Below are positions 36,312 to 44,682 of a DNA stretch of 64,000 nucleotides, piece by piece. Every line of letters starts with the position of its first letter. The stretch's first letter is position 1. A program made the position numbers and the translations under genes. The stretch is from Chryseobacterium binzhouense (lineage in GTDB: Bacteria; Bacteroidota; Bacteroidia; Flavobacteriales; Weeksellaceae): positions 29,216 through 93,215 of the forward strand of contig NZ_VKOG01000008.1 in NCBI RefSeq assembly GCF_007474545.1. Direction: 5' to 3'. The notes beneath the pieces were generated by a model, which was not told where the DNA came from, did no database searches, and was given only the letters and a program-made list of their open reading frames with translations.

Positions 36312-36998
36312 ATGAAAATACAATTTTTAGGACAAAACTGTTTTTTGTTCACGTATAAAGAAAAAACAATTCTTTGTGATCCTTTTTACAACTATCAAAA
36401 GGAGCAGTCAGGATTTGATATTACTGCTCAGAAAATTAATTATATTCTGCTTACTCATGCTCATGAAGATCATATTGCTGATGTAGGAGAAGTTTTGAAA
36501 GAACACCCTGATGCAGCTGTTATTGCTGTTCCGGAAATATGTGGATATTTCGATAATGCACAAAATAAAATTGATATCAATCTTGGAGGATCAGCAAAAA
36601 TAGAAGACCTGAAGATTTCTATGGTTCCGGCGCATCATACAAGCTCATTTCCGGACGGAACGTACGGAGGTGTTCCTGTAGGATATATTTTCAGGCTTCC
36701 TGAAGGTAAAAACGTGTACTTGGCAGGAGATACAGGGGTGATGGCAGACATGGAACTTTTTCCCAAACTATTCGGTCATTTAGACCTTTCTATTCTTCCT
36801 GTCGGAGGTCACTATACAATGTGTGCAAGAAAAGCAGCATTTGCAGCAGCAGAATTATTAAAAACACCAAAAGTAATCGGATGTCATTTTGATACTTTTC
36901 CGCCTATTGAGATCAATCATGATGATGCTTTGAAGCATTTTGCTGATAAAAATATTGAATTGGTTTTACCGAAACTGGGTGAAATTTTTGAAATATAA
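36312..36998 (+). CDS. UPF0173 metallo-beta-lactamase-fold hydrolase
   Basis: This 228-aa protein begins KIQFLGQNCFLFTYKEKTILCDPF and carries the metal motif THAHEDHIADVGEVL (HxHxDH). Further ligands lie in VPAHHTSSFPDGTYGGVPVGYIF, YLAGDTGVMADM and GCHFDTFPPI. This is the YtkL/UPF0173 branch, whose substrate is unknown. It is co-oriented with menA, but a link to menaquinone is only positional. Confidence 0.9.
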   Translation: MKIQFLGQNCFLFTYKEKTILCDPFYNYQKEQSGFDITAQKINYILLTHAHEDHIADVGEVLKEHPDAAVIAVPEICGYFDNAQNKIDINLGGSAKIEDLKISMVPAHHTSSFPDGTYGGVPVGYIFRLPEGKNVYLAGDTGVMADMELFPKLFGHLDLSILPVGGHYTMCARKAAFAAAELLKTPKVIGCHFDTFPPIEINHDDALKHFADKNIELVLPKLGEIFEI

Positions 36999-37005
36999 AA
37001 AATAA

Positions 37006-37040
37006 AGAGATTAAGTAATTTATAAATCATCTTAATCTCT
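37006..37040 (-). terminator. Candidate terminator of the SRP RNA
   Basis: AGAGATTAAG (37006-37015) and CTTAATCTCT (37031-37040) form a perfect 10-bp stem with a 15-nt loop. On the minus strand it is followed by TTATTTTTTA, and it lies 21 nt after the 3' end of the SRP RNA. It may also serve the convergent hydrolase gene. Confidence 0.65.
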
Positions 37041-37061
37041 TCACTTAAATAAATAAAAAAT

Positions 37062-37154
37062 GGCAAGCTACCTAAATCACACCGCTACAACCGATTACCT
37101 TTGCTGCGTTCCCACCCTGGAGGATTCTCAGGAGCTGGTTGTTTAGGACTTGCC
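37062..37154 (-). ncRNA. ffs: Signal recognition particle RNA (small bacterial type)
   Basis: Read on the minus strand, the RNA closes with GGCAAG (5', 37154-37149) pairing with CTTGCC (3' end). The conserved domain IV core is visible: CAGGGTGGGAACGCAGCA followed by AAGGTA. The GGAA-type apical loop and the symmetric AGCA side are the binding site of Ffh. At about 93 nt it is the short Alu-less form. The ORF overlapping it on the plus strand is spurious. Confidence 0.92.
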
Positions 37155-37287
37155 GTTGCAAAGATAGGAATTAATTATAAACTTAAAAATATTATTAAAG
37201 AAAAATCTTCGAAAAACGCCATTAAAACAGCTAAAATGCTGAAATTTAGAGCAATATTTTTCAAGATTTTTTCTAAAAACTGAAATT

Positions 37288-37884
37288 ATGACGAAGAGTT
37301 CGGTAACCTTAGGAATTTTGCTTTTTGCAGCTACAATGTTGATCTTTTTTGTAGTCTATTTTTTCTTCTCGGGAATTAATTATTTTGATACTTCATTGAA
37401 AGTCAATACTTTTGTGCTTCCTGTTTTTTATGCTTTAGCTGCATTTTGGTCAGTAAAATCCCGTTGGAACAAACAAAGAATGGGCTTCAGAGAAGCTTTC
37501 AAAAGAGCTTTCGTTCCGATGTTTGTAGGTGGTTTTCTATCTGTTGTAAGCATTTTTGTATTTCTTAATTTTATTGATACCGATGCAAAGAAGCTGCTTA
37601 ACTATCAGTATGTTACAAGACAGAAATCTGAATTGGATAAAGAATATAATTCTGCAAGAAAAATTCTGAAACATCAAAAAGATATTGATGAACTTGAAGA
37701 AAAATATAAAGAAAGTCTTCAAAGATTCAGTCCGGAGATTATCAAAGGAAAAGATATGCTTACAGCCAGTCATTTTTCAGGATATTTTGCGGCAATTCTT
37801 ATATTTTACGTAGTTTTGTCGTTGTTTTTCGGAGCTTTTTTCAGAACAAAAAAAGTCTACACCGAAAATACCAATCAAGAATAA
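37288..37884 (+). CDS. DUF4199 family membrane protein
   Basis: This 198-aa protein has TM segments at about 7-30, 40-57, 75-95 and 165-187, and a charged coiled-coil region (about 115-155: RQKSELDKEYNSARKILKHQKDIDELEEKYKESL) between the last two. This layout is that of DUF4199, a Bacteroidota family of unknown function. It lies 17 nt before a GT2 glycosyltransferase, a neighbourhood I recall as common in flavobacteria. Confidence 0.82.
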   Translation: MTKSSVTLGILLFAATMLIFFVVYFFFSGINYFDTSLKVNTFVLPVFYALAAFWSVKSRWNKQRMGFREAFKRAFVPMFVGGFLSVVSIFVFLNFIDTDAKKLLNYQYVTRQKSELDKEYNSARKILKHQKDIDELEEKYKESLQRFSPEIIKGKDMLTASHFSGYFAAILIFYVVLSLFFGAFFRTKKVYTENTNQE

Positions 37885-37901
37885 ATTGTTATAAAAATTA
37901 A

Positions 37902-38852
37902 ATGAATTTATCTATCGTTATTCCGTTGCTCAACGAAGAAGCATCTCTTGAAGAATTGTTTTCAAGAATTGATAATACCTGCAAAACCAGTCAGTTATCT
38001 TATGAAGTGTGGTTTGTAGATGACGGAAGTACAGACCTTTCCTGGAGCATTATTGAGAATTTGAAAATCCAGCATCCCCAGATTCACGGGATAAAATTTT
38101 CCAGAAATTACGGGAAATCTCAGGCTCTGCATGCTGCTTTTGCAAGGACAAACGGTGACGTTATCATCACAATGGATGCCGATCTTCAGGATTTTCCGGA
38201 AGAAATTCCAGAATTGTACAGAATGGTAATTGAAGAAAATTATGATATTGTTTCCGGTTGGAAAAAGAAGCGTTTTGATAATGTAATGACCAAAAATATT
38301 CCATCAAAACTCTTCAATGCGGCAGCAAGGAAGGTTTCAGGAGTGTATCTTCATGATTTCAATTGCGGCTTAAAAGCCTATAAAAAACAAGTTGTAAAAT
38401 CCATTGATGTGTACGGTGATATGCATCGTTATATTCCTGTTTTGGCAGCCAATGCCGGCTTCAGAAGAATTACCGAAAAAGAAGTGCCGCATCAGGCAAG
38501 ACCCTACGGTACTTCCAAATTCGGAACAGAAAGGTTTATCAGAGGCTTTTTGGATCTGGTAACACTTTGGTTTGTAAGTCGTTTCGGAGGAAGACCCATG
38601 CATTTTTTCGGAGCAGTGGGAACTTTAATGTTCATCGTTGGTTTTCTTTCAGCATTTTGGCTGGGAATTTCAAAACTGATTGACGTTGCGAGAGGAATTT
38701 ACGGTCATTTGATTACCAATAATCCATGGTTTTTTATTGCTTTAACGATGATGTTAATGGGAACTTTGCTTTTTATCGCAGGATTTTTAGGAGAAATGAT
38801 CATCCGAACCAACAGAGAGCATAAGAATTATAATATTGATGAAGTGATATAA
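37902..38852 (+). CDS. GT2 glycosyltransferase, polyprenyl-phosphate sugar synthase type
   Basis: This 316-aa protein has the GT-A domain LSIVIPLLNEEASLEELFSRI, nucleotide-binding VWFVDDGSTDLSW, DXD-type MDADLQDFPEEIP, and the W/KKKRFD region. Two C-terminal TM helices (about 235-258 and 275-298) end in EMIIRTNREHKNYNIDEVI. It resembles DPM1/GtrB/Ppm enzymes that load a sugar on undecaprenyl or dolichyl phosphate. It directly precedes the GIN-domain lipoprotein gene (1-nt gap). Confidence 0.92.
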   Translation: MNLSIVIPLLNEEASLEELFSRIDNTCKTSQLSYEVWFVDDGSTDLSWSIIENLKIQHPQIHGIKFSRNYGKSQALHAAFARTNGDVIITMDADLQDFPEEIPELYRMVIEENYDIVSGWKKKRFDNVMTKNIPSKLFNAAARKVSGVYLHDFNCGLKAYKKQVVKSIDVYGDMHRYIPVLAANAGFRRITEKEVPHQARPYGTSKFGTERFIRGFLDLVTLWFVSRFGGRPMHFFGAVGTLMFIVGFLSAFWLGISKLIDVARGIYGHLITNNPWFFIALTMMLMGTLLFIAGFLGEMIIRTNREHKNYNIDEVI

Positions 38853-38853
38853 T

Positions 38854-39555
38854 ATGAAAAAGCTGCTCTTTACGATAATTTTGATTACCGCCGTTTCCTG
38901 CGGAGAAATTTCTCCGAAAGGAAATTTAGATAAAAAAGAAGTGGATGTTGAGGAATTTGTTAATCTTGATCTAAATGGCAAATTCCGGGTATTTTATGCA
39001 AGAGGACCGGAAAATTTCGTTGAAATAGAAACATATCCCAATATTGCAGATAATCTGGATATTGATGTTGATGATAAAACCCTTTCAATTAAGGAAAGCA
39101 GAGACACAAAAGGAGTCGATTTTTATAATGTAACCATTTATTCAAAATATAATTTAGAAAAAGTTTCAATTTCAGATTCTGTAGAAATGAATATTTCAAG
39201 CGAAATTAAGACAGATAATTTCAGATTAAATTTAAAAAATTATGCTACTTTTATGGGGTCAATCAACACCAGAAGAGCTGAAATTGACATGAAAAACAAA
39301 AGTAGAGCTAATTTTTTGGGCAGAACTGAAAATGCGGTAATTAAGATTTCTGACACCGCCAGTCTGATAGCACCGTATTGGAAAATCGTTAATCTAAACA
39401 TTGATTCTAAAAATGGAAATTATGCCGAAGTTAATGTAAAAGATTCACTTAAAGGAAATGTGAAAAACACAGCGAAGTTTGTGTATTATAATGATCCGAT
39501 CAGGGCTTTTAAGGTAGAAAAAACAGCCAAAGTTGAGAATAAGAAATTGAATTAA
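38854..39555 (+). CDS. Lipoprotein with GIN/DUF2807 (auto-transporter adhesin head-like) domain
   Basis: This 233-aa protein has lipobox AVSC (Cys16). A right-handed beta-helix-like domain follows with DUF2807 features: VEEFVNLDLNGKFRVFYARGPENFVEIETYPNI, DKTLSIKES, then VTIYSKYNLEKVSISDSVEMNIS. The last part repeats short strand motifs (ATFMGSINTRRAEIDMKNKSRANFLGR). The function of the family is not known; it is surface or periplasmic. The stop codon TAA is followed immediately by the TTG start of the GyrB-like gene. Confidence 0.85.
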   Translation: MKKLLFTIILITAVSCGEISPKGNLDKKEVDVEEFVNLDLNGKFRVFYARGPENFVEIETYPNIADNLDIDVDDKTLSIKESRDTKGVDFYNVTIYSKYNLEKVSISDSVEMNISSEIKTDNFRLNLKNYATFMGSINTRRAEIDMKNKSRANFLGRTENAVIKISDTASLIAPYWKIVNLNIDSKNGNYAEVNVKDSLKGNVKNTAKFVYYNDPIRAFKVEKTAKVENKKLN

Positions 39556-40167
39556 TTGGAAGAGAAAAAAATATACACGGTAGAAACACTTATTCATGTC
39601 GATTTCAGAGATCATGTGAATCTGCGTCCGCAAATGTATTTTAAGGATTGCTATACTGAAAATAATTTAAATTCAATTTTGATTGGTACATTATGTCATG
39701 CAATTGACGAACATATTGATAATAAATGTGATGAAATTTTTATCTATACACGTGGAAATTCATTAAAAATAAAATATAATGCAGGAATGTCTTTAGAAAA
39801 ATCTTTGGATTTAACCAAGGCTGAATCTATTATGACAAAAATAGGAGCTTGTAGCAACGAGAAAAAACACTTGAAAGTAGGTCATGAATTTTGTCATTTA
39901 GGAATGGCAGTCATTAATGCAGCAGCTGAAAAGGCTGAATTAAAAACGGTTTGGAATAAGCAAAATGGATATTTTCTTTTTGAAAAAGGGCATACAGTTT
40001 TGAGAGATTTTTCTAAATCTGATTTTTCTGGAGAATCTACAACAATCAATTTTGAAATGAATAAAGAAATTTTTGGAGATTTTACTTTTGAACTAAATGA
40101 TCTGCAACTGAAATTAAATTTATTAAAAGAAAAATTACCTAATTTAGAAATCAAACTATATAAATAA
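39556..40167 (+). CDS. Orphan GyrB/ParE-like GHKL domain protein with degraded ATP site
   Basis: This 203-aa protein starts at TTG, directly after the TAA of the preceding gene in the same frame. By eye it aligns with the whole N-terminal ATPase domain of GyrB. VNLRPQMYF matches VRKRPGMYI; HAIDEHIDNKCDEIFI matches NAIDEALAGHCKEIIV. ESIMTKIGACSNEKKHLKVG and LGMAVINAAAEKAEL match [21 protein letters not shown] and VGVSVVNALSQKLEL. STTINFEMNKEIFGDFTFEL matches the end of the domain. It stops before the transducer domain. The ATP residues are lost: catalytic Glu42 is Gly44, Mg-ligand Asn46 is His48, Asp73 is Tyr74, and the GGLHGVG lid reads HEFCHLG. So it is probably a non-hydrolysing pseudo-ATPase. 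Its function is unknown. Confidence 0.75.
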   Translation: MEEKKIYTVETLIHVDFRDHVNLRPQMYFKDCYTENNLNSILIGTLCHAIDEHIDNKCDEIFIYTRGNSLKIKYNAGMSLEKSLDLTKAESIMTKIGACSNEKKHLKVGHEFCHLGMAVINAAAEKAELKTVWNKQNGYFLFEKGHTVLRDFSKSDFSGESTTINFEMNKEIFGDFTFELNDLQLKLNLLKEKLPNLEIKLYK

Positions 40168-40183
40168 ACGCACAAATACAAAT

Positions 40184-41899
40184 ATGACAACATTAGAAAA
40201 AGCCCAACTTTGGTTAGGCGATACATTCGATAAAGAAACGAAAGATGCAGTTCAATTATTAATTGAAGGTAATTCTCCGGATTTAGAAGACTCTTTTTAC
40301 AGAGAATTAGAATTTGGAACGGGCGGAATGCGTGGAATTATGGGTGTTGGAACCAATCGTTTGAATAAATATACATTAGGTCAGGCAACTCAGGGACTTG
40401 CCAATTATATGTTGCAGCAGTTTCCTGATGAGCAGATAAAAGTTGCGATTGCTTATGATGTAAGAAACAATTCAAAAGAATTTGGAAAATTGGTGGCAGA
40501 TGTTTTAACGGCAAATGGAATTAAAGTTTTGCTTTTCAAAAACCACAGACCGACTCCTGAATTATCTTTCACCGTTCGTGACAGAAGCTGTCATGGAGGG
40601 ATTGTTTTGACAGCATCTCACAATCCACCGGAATACAACGGTTATAAAGTATATTGGAATGACGGAGCGCAAATTGTTCCGCCACATGATGAAGCCATTA
40701 TCAATGAAGTATATTCTGTAAAATTTGAAGAAATTAAATTTAACGGAAATAATGATTTAATCGAATGGATCGGAGAGGAGCAGGATGATGTTTATATCGA
40801 TGCATGCATTGAAAATTCTACTTATCAGAATGTAGGAAAAGAAAATTTGAATATCGTTTTCACATCCATTCACGGAACGACATATACAACAGTTCCAAAA
40901 GCTTTGGAAAAAGCAGGTTTTAAGAAAATTGATCTCGTAAAAGAACAGATGATTCCAAGCGGAAATTTCCCAACGGTAGATTCTCCGAATCCTGAAGAAC
41001 CTGCAGCTTTGGAAATGGCAATGGATTTAGCGAAAATTACCAATGCAGATATCGTTATCGGAACAGATCCGGATGGCGACAGATTAGGAATTGCTGTAAG
41101 AAATCTGGAAGGTGAAATTCAGTTGTTAAACGGAAATCAGTGTAATACCATTTTGACGTATTATATTTTGGATCAATGGAAAAAGCAGGGTAGAATTACA
41201 GGTAAAGAATTCATTGGTTCTACGATTGTAACTTCAGATATTTTCTTTGATATTGCAGAAAAATTCGGTGTTGACTGTAAAGTTGGATTAACGGGATTCA
41301 AATGGATCGGAAAAATGATCCGTGATTTTGAAGGTCAGGAAAAATTTGTTTGCGGTGGTGAAGAGAGTTTCGGCTTTATGACAGGAGATTTTGTTCGTGA
41401 CAAAGATTCTTGCGGAAGTATCATTTTAGCCTGCGAAATTGCAGCTTGGTGTAAAGCCAACGGGAAAACGATGTACGAATATCTGATTGAAATTTATCAG
41501 GAAACCGGAATGTATTACGAAGGTTTGATCAACATCGTTAAAAAAGGAAGAGACGGAGCAGAAGAAATTCAGAATATGATGAAGAATTTCCGTGAAAATC
41601 CGCCAAAATCATTGGCTGGTTCATTAGTGGAAGAAGTAAAAGATTTTAAAGAACAGACCAATTTTGTAGTTTCTGAAAACGAAAAGCACGTTATGGATGA
41701 TATTCCAAAATCTAACGTATTGATTTATTACACACAAGACGGAACAAAAGTTTGTGTAAGACCTTCAGGAACAGAGCCAAAAATTAAGTTTTATGTTTCT
41801 GTAAAAGAAAGTTTATATTCAAAAGAAGATTTCAAATCTACATTAAAGTCTTTAGAACAAAAAATAGAAGAAGTAAGAAAAGATCTTCAATTAAATTAA
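40184..41899 (+). CDS. Phosphohexomutase (phosphoglucomutase/phosphomannomutase family)
   Basis: This 571-aa alpha-D-phosphohexomutase interconverts sugar 1- and 6-phosphates. The phosphoserine is in TASHNPPEYNGYK (near residue 145). The metal loop is GTDPDGDRLGIA, the sugar-specificity loop CGGEESFGFM, and the phosphate-binding loop RPSGTEPKIKFY. The length and the RELEFGTGGMRGIMGVGTNR start fit the PgcA/PGM2-like branch. Specificity for glucose or mannose is not decided by sequence alone. Confidence 0.94.
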   Translation: MTTLEKAQLWLGDTFDKETKDAVQLLIEGNSPDLEDSFYRELEFGTGGMRGIMGVGTNRLNKYTLGQATQGLANYMLQQFPDEQIKVAIAYDVRNNSKEFGKLVADVLTANGIKVLLFKNHRPTPELSFTVRDRSCHGGIVLTASHNPPEYNGYKVYWNDGAQIVPPHDEAIINEVYSVKFEEIKFNGNNDLIEWIGEEQDDVYIDACIENSTYQNVGKENLNIVFTSIHGTTYTTVPKALEKAGFKKIDLVKEQMIPSGNFPTVDSPNPEEPAALEMAMDLAKITNADIVIGTDPDGDRLGIAVRNLEGEIQLLNGNQCNTILTYYILDQWKKQGRITGKEFIGSTIVTSDIFFDIAEKFGVDCKVGLTGFKWIGKMIRDFEGQEKFVCGGEESFGFMTGDFVRDKDSCGSIILACEIAAWCKANGKTMYEYLIEIYQETGMYYEGLINIVKKGRDGAEEIQNMMKNFRENPPKSLAGSLVEEVKDFKEQTNFVVSENEKHVMDDIPKSNVLIYYTQDGTKVCVRPSGTEPKIKFYVSVKESLYSKEDFKSTLKSLEQKIEEVRKDLQLN

Positions 41900-41908
41900 T
41901 AAAAGAAT

Positions 41909-41982
41909 TTAGAAATTAGATTTTATTGCGCATTTCAGAATGCTCTAGATCTAATTTCTAATTTCTAAACTCTAATTTCTAA
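41909..41982. repeat. AATTTCTAA-type inverted and direct repeats between genes
   Basis: A 13-bp segment TTAGAAATTAGAT (41909-41921) has its exact reverse complement at 41949-41961. A further direct copy of TCTAATTTCTAA lies at 41971-41982. The whole gap between the mutase and the aminotransferase is made of these units. Similar TAATTTCTAA strings are frequent intergenic repeats in related genomes, as I remember. Confidence 0.7.
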
Positions 41983-41992
41983 TAAAAAAAAA

Positions 41993-43246
41993 GTGAAAGT
42001 TTCAAAATTAGCAGCGAACCTCATTGGTTCTGAAATTGTAAAAATTGGTAATGAAGTAAATGATCTGAAAGCGAAAGGAGCACAAATTGCTAACCTTACG
42101 ATTGGAGATCTGAACTCAAATATTTATCCGATTCCTGTAGAATTGAAAGAGGAAATTCAGAAAGCGTATCAGAATAATTTAACCAATTATCCGCCTGCAA
42201 ACGGACTTTTATCTTTAAGAAAAGAAGTTTCTAATGATCTTAAAAAAAGATGGAATCTTGATTATGATGCGAATGATATTTTAATTACAGCAGGTTCAAG
42301 ACCGTTGATTTACGCTGTTTATAAAGTAATAGTTGACGAAGGCGATAAGGTAATTTATCCTACACCATCTTGGAACAACAATCATTACGCATATCTTACT
42401 TCTGCCGATGCAGTTGAAGTAAAAACTACCCAGGAAAACAATTTTTTACCTACTGCTGAAGAGTTGAGACCTCACCTTAGCGGAGCTGTTTTACTGGCTC
42501 TTTGTTCGCCACTTAATCCTACAGGAACCATGTTTACAGAAGTTCAGCTAAGAGAAATCTGTGAAATGATTCTTGAAGAGAACAGCAAAAGAGGCGCGGA
42601 CGAAAAACCTTTATATTTAATGTACGATCAGATTTATTCTAATCTTACTTTTGGTGGAAAACATGTAGATCCTGTTTCACTTTTCCCGGAAATGAAAGAA
42701 TTTACCATTTATATTGATGGTATTTCAAAATGTTTGGCAGCAACAGGAGTTCGTGTAGGATGGGGATTTGGTCCGTCTCATATTATTGATAAAATGAAAG
42801 CTTTGCTTACTCACGTTGGAGCCTGGGCGCCAAAACCGGAGCAGGAAGCAACGGCAAAATATTTTCAGAATCCTGAAAATGTAAATGCTTTTATCACAGA
42901 CTTTAAAAATAAGCTTGAAACGAGCTTAAAAGTTCTTCACAACGGCATTCAGGATCTGAAGACAAAAGGTTTATCGGTAGAAAGTATTGAGCCGATGGGT
43001 GCAATGTATCTTACCATAAAACTTGACTATATCGGAAAAGTAAAACCCGACGGAAACAAAATTGAGACATCATCAGATCTTGTATTTTATTTAATCAATG
43101 AAGCGGGAGTTGCTTTGGTTCCGTTTTCAGCTTTCGGTGAAGAAAAAACTGAGCCTTGGTTCAGAGCTTCAGTCGGAGGTTTGGCAACCGATGAAATTGA
43201 AGTAATGATGCCGAAATTGGAAAATGCTTTAAATAACTTAAAATAG
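41993..43246 (+). CDS. PLP-dependent class I/II aminotransferase
   Basis: This 417-aa enzyme starts at GTG (VKVSKLAANLIGSEIVKI). It has NLTIGDLNSNIYPIP, the PLP-binding TAGSRPLIYAVYKV, CSPLNPTGTMFT, DQIYSNLTFGG, and the Schiff-base lysine in YIDGISKCLAATGVRVGWGFG. The C-terminal RASVGG arginine binds the alpha-carboxylate. It belongs to the aspartate/aromatic aminotransferase superfamily; the substrate cannot be fixed from sequence. A repeat-rich gap separates it from the mutase, and a strong terminator follows. Confidence 0.9.
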   Translation: MKVSKLAANLIGSEIVKIGNEVNDLKAKGAQIANLTIGDLNSNIYPIPVELKEEIQKAYQNNLTNYPPANGLLSLRKEVSNDLKKRWNLDYDANDILITAGSRPLIYAVYKVIVDEGDKVIYPTPSWNNNHYAYLTSADAVEVKTTQENNFLPTAEELRPHLSGAVLLALCSPLNPTGTMFTEVQLREICEMILEENSKRGADEKPLYLMYDQIYSNLTFGGKHVDPVSLFPEMKEFTIYIDGISKCLAATGVRVGWGFGPSHIIDKMKALLTHVGAWAPKPEQEATAKYFQNPENVNAFITDFKNKLETSLKVLHNGIQDLKTKGLSVESIEPMGAMYLTIKLDYIGKVKPDGNKIETSSDLVFYLINEAGVALVPFSAFGEEKTEPWFRASVGGLATDEIEVMMPKLENALNNLK

Positions 43247-43272
43247 TGTAAAATAATTTTTTAATTTTACAG

Positions 43273-43307
43273 AAAAGTTGATTCTTAAAATAAGAATCAA
43301 CTTTTTT
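43273..43307 (+). terminator. Rho-independent terminator
   Basis: AAAAGTTGATTCTTA (43273-43287) and TAAGAATCAACTTTT (43291-43305) form a perfect 15-bp stem around AAA, followed by T. Confidence 0.92.
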
Positions 43308-43340
43308 ATGATGAAACAAATTAATTTAAAATAAACACAA

Positions 43341-44648
43341 ATGGAACATGAAAAAGATTCCAGCAATAAGCTGAATCAAAACAATTCACATCAAAACAGT
43401 AATTCGCACTCTGATGACTTTTCAGAGCTTCAAAATTCCGAAACTGAAAATACAATTTCTGTAAATGAAATTCAGGAAAAACCTTTAGAAGAAAAGCCTA
43501 AAGAAACCTTACCAATAAATGAACAGAAGAAAAAAAATCCGTACAAAATTGCTTTTTTTAGTTTGGGTGGTATAATCCTTTTAGGGGGAGCAGCTTATTT
43601 TGGCTATAAATATTATAAAGATCATCAGGTAAAGCCTATGGTTGAAAATACATGTTTAGATACTGATACAAAAATTTATGACGCATATAAAGATGCCGTC
43701 GTAATGGTAAAACACAGATATGCTTTTGTTGCAAAGATTAAAGGAAAAGAAATTCAGCTCAATATTCCTGAGGTATCAGAAGAAACACTTTTCGGAACTG
43801 CTTTCTTTGTGGATAAAAAAGGGAATATGATTTCTAACAGTCATGTTTTACAGCCTTGGTATTCTTCTGAAAATATTGATAAAATTAATACTGATGCTTC
43901 AAACATACGTAGAAAAATTGCATCAATTCTTACAACGGATATTTCTGAAGAAGGTTATGAAACATTTATTGCATCCAATTGGGGAAATGCTTCTTTAGAA
44001 TCTAGTGAAGAAAGCGATTATCGTGAAAATGAAGAAGGCGATGGTGAAGAATTTATCAGCTCAAATGAGTCAACTATAACAGTAGATTCGGCAGCCGAGG
44101 CTGGAGATATTGCAGCTTCTATCCCACAAAAAAATTATGTTTCCGAAGATGATATTGAAGTATATATGAAGACGATTGATATTTCTGTAGCACTTCATAA
44201 TTCAGCTGAAGAATGGCTGTCTTGCACAATAGAGAAAATCTCCGAAGATCAATCTATAGATTTAGGAGTTTTACAATTAAATACTAAAGAAACACCCAAT
44301 ACCGTTGTAAATATTATTAATCTTGAGAATGCTGTAACAGATGATCAGACTTTACGTCCGGGAGAAAAAGCTGTAATGATTGGCTATCCTTTGGGTGAAG
44401 ATTTGGCACAAACGATTTCAGGAATTAAAGTACAGTTGTACAACGGGCAAATCAGTAAAGAATCTGATGGTACAAAAATTCAGTACAGTGTTACTTCAAC
44501 TCACGGAGCAAGCGGATCTCCGATTTTTAATAATTGCGGACAATTAATTGCCGTAAATTTCAGCGGAATAGATAAGGTTCAGGGTTTCAATTTTGGTATT
44601 ATTGCTAAACGGATTGATAAGGTATATCCATTCTTAGCTCATAAATAA
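43341..44648 (+). CDS. Membrane-anchored trypsin-like serine protease
   Basis: This 435-aa protein has a long polar, Asn/Ser/Glu-rich cytoplasmic N-terminus (1-~65), a single TM helix (about 69-88), then a S1-type peptidase domain. The His is in GNMISNSHVLQPW (His168), the Asp in DQSIDLGVLQLN, and the Ser in THGASGSPIFNNCGQLIAVNFSG. GASGSP is the motif of trypsin/DegP-like enzymes. An acidic, Ser/Glu-rich insert (about 205-265) separates His and Asp. There is no PDZ domain, so it is not a typical DegP/HtrA. It heads a run with a DUF6438 lipoprotein and a VIT/VWA protein. Confidence 0.87.
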   Translation: MEHEKDSSNKLNQNNSHQNSNSHSDDFSELQNSETENTISVNEIQEKPLEEKPKETLPINEQKKKNPYKIAFFSLGGIILLGGAAYFGYKYYKDHQVKPMVENTCLDTDTKIYDAYKDAVVMVKHRYAFVAKIKGKEIQLNIPEVSEETLFGTAFFVDKKGNMISNSHVLQPWYSSENIDKINTDASNIRRKIASILTTDISEEGYETFIASNWGNASLESSEESDYRENEEGDGEEFISSNESTITVDSAAEAGDIAASIPQKNYVSEDDIEVYMKTIDISVALHNSAEEWLSCTIEKISEDQSIDLGVLQLNTKETPNTVVNIINLENAVTDDQTLRPGEKAVMIGYPLGEDLAQTISGIKVQLYNGQISKESDGTKIQYSVTSTHGASGSPIFNNCGQLIAVNFSGIDKVQGFNFGIIAKRIDKVYPFLAHK

Positions 44649-44682
44649 CAGATTAAAACTGTACTTTAGAATATCAATATAA

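Noticed and set aside
37101-37283. 60-aa ORF on the plus strand
   Set aside because: It overlaps the SRP RNA gene and shows no protein-like pattern; the ncRNA explains the conservation.
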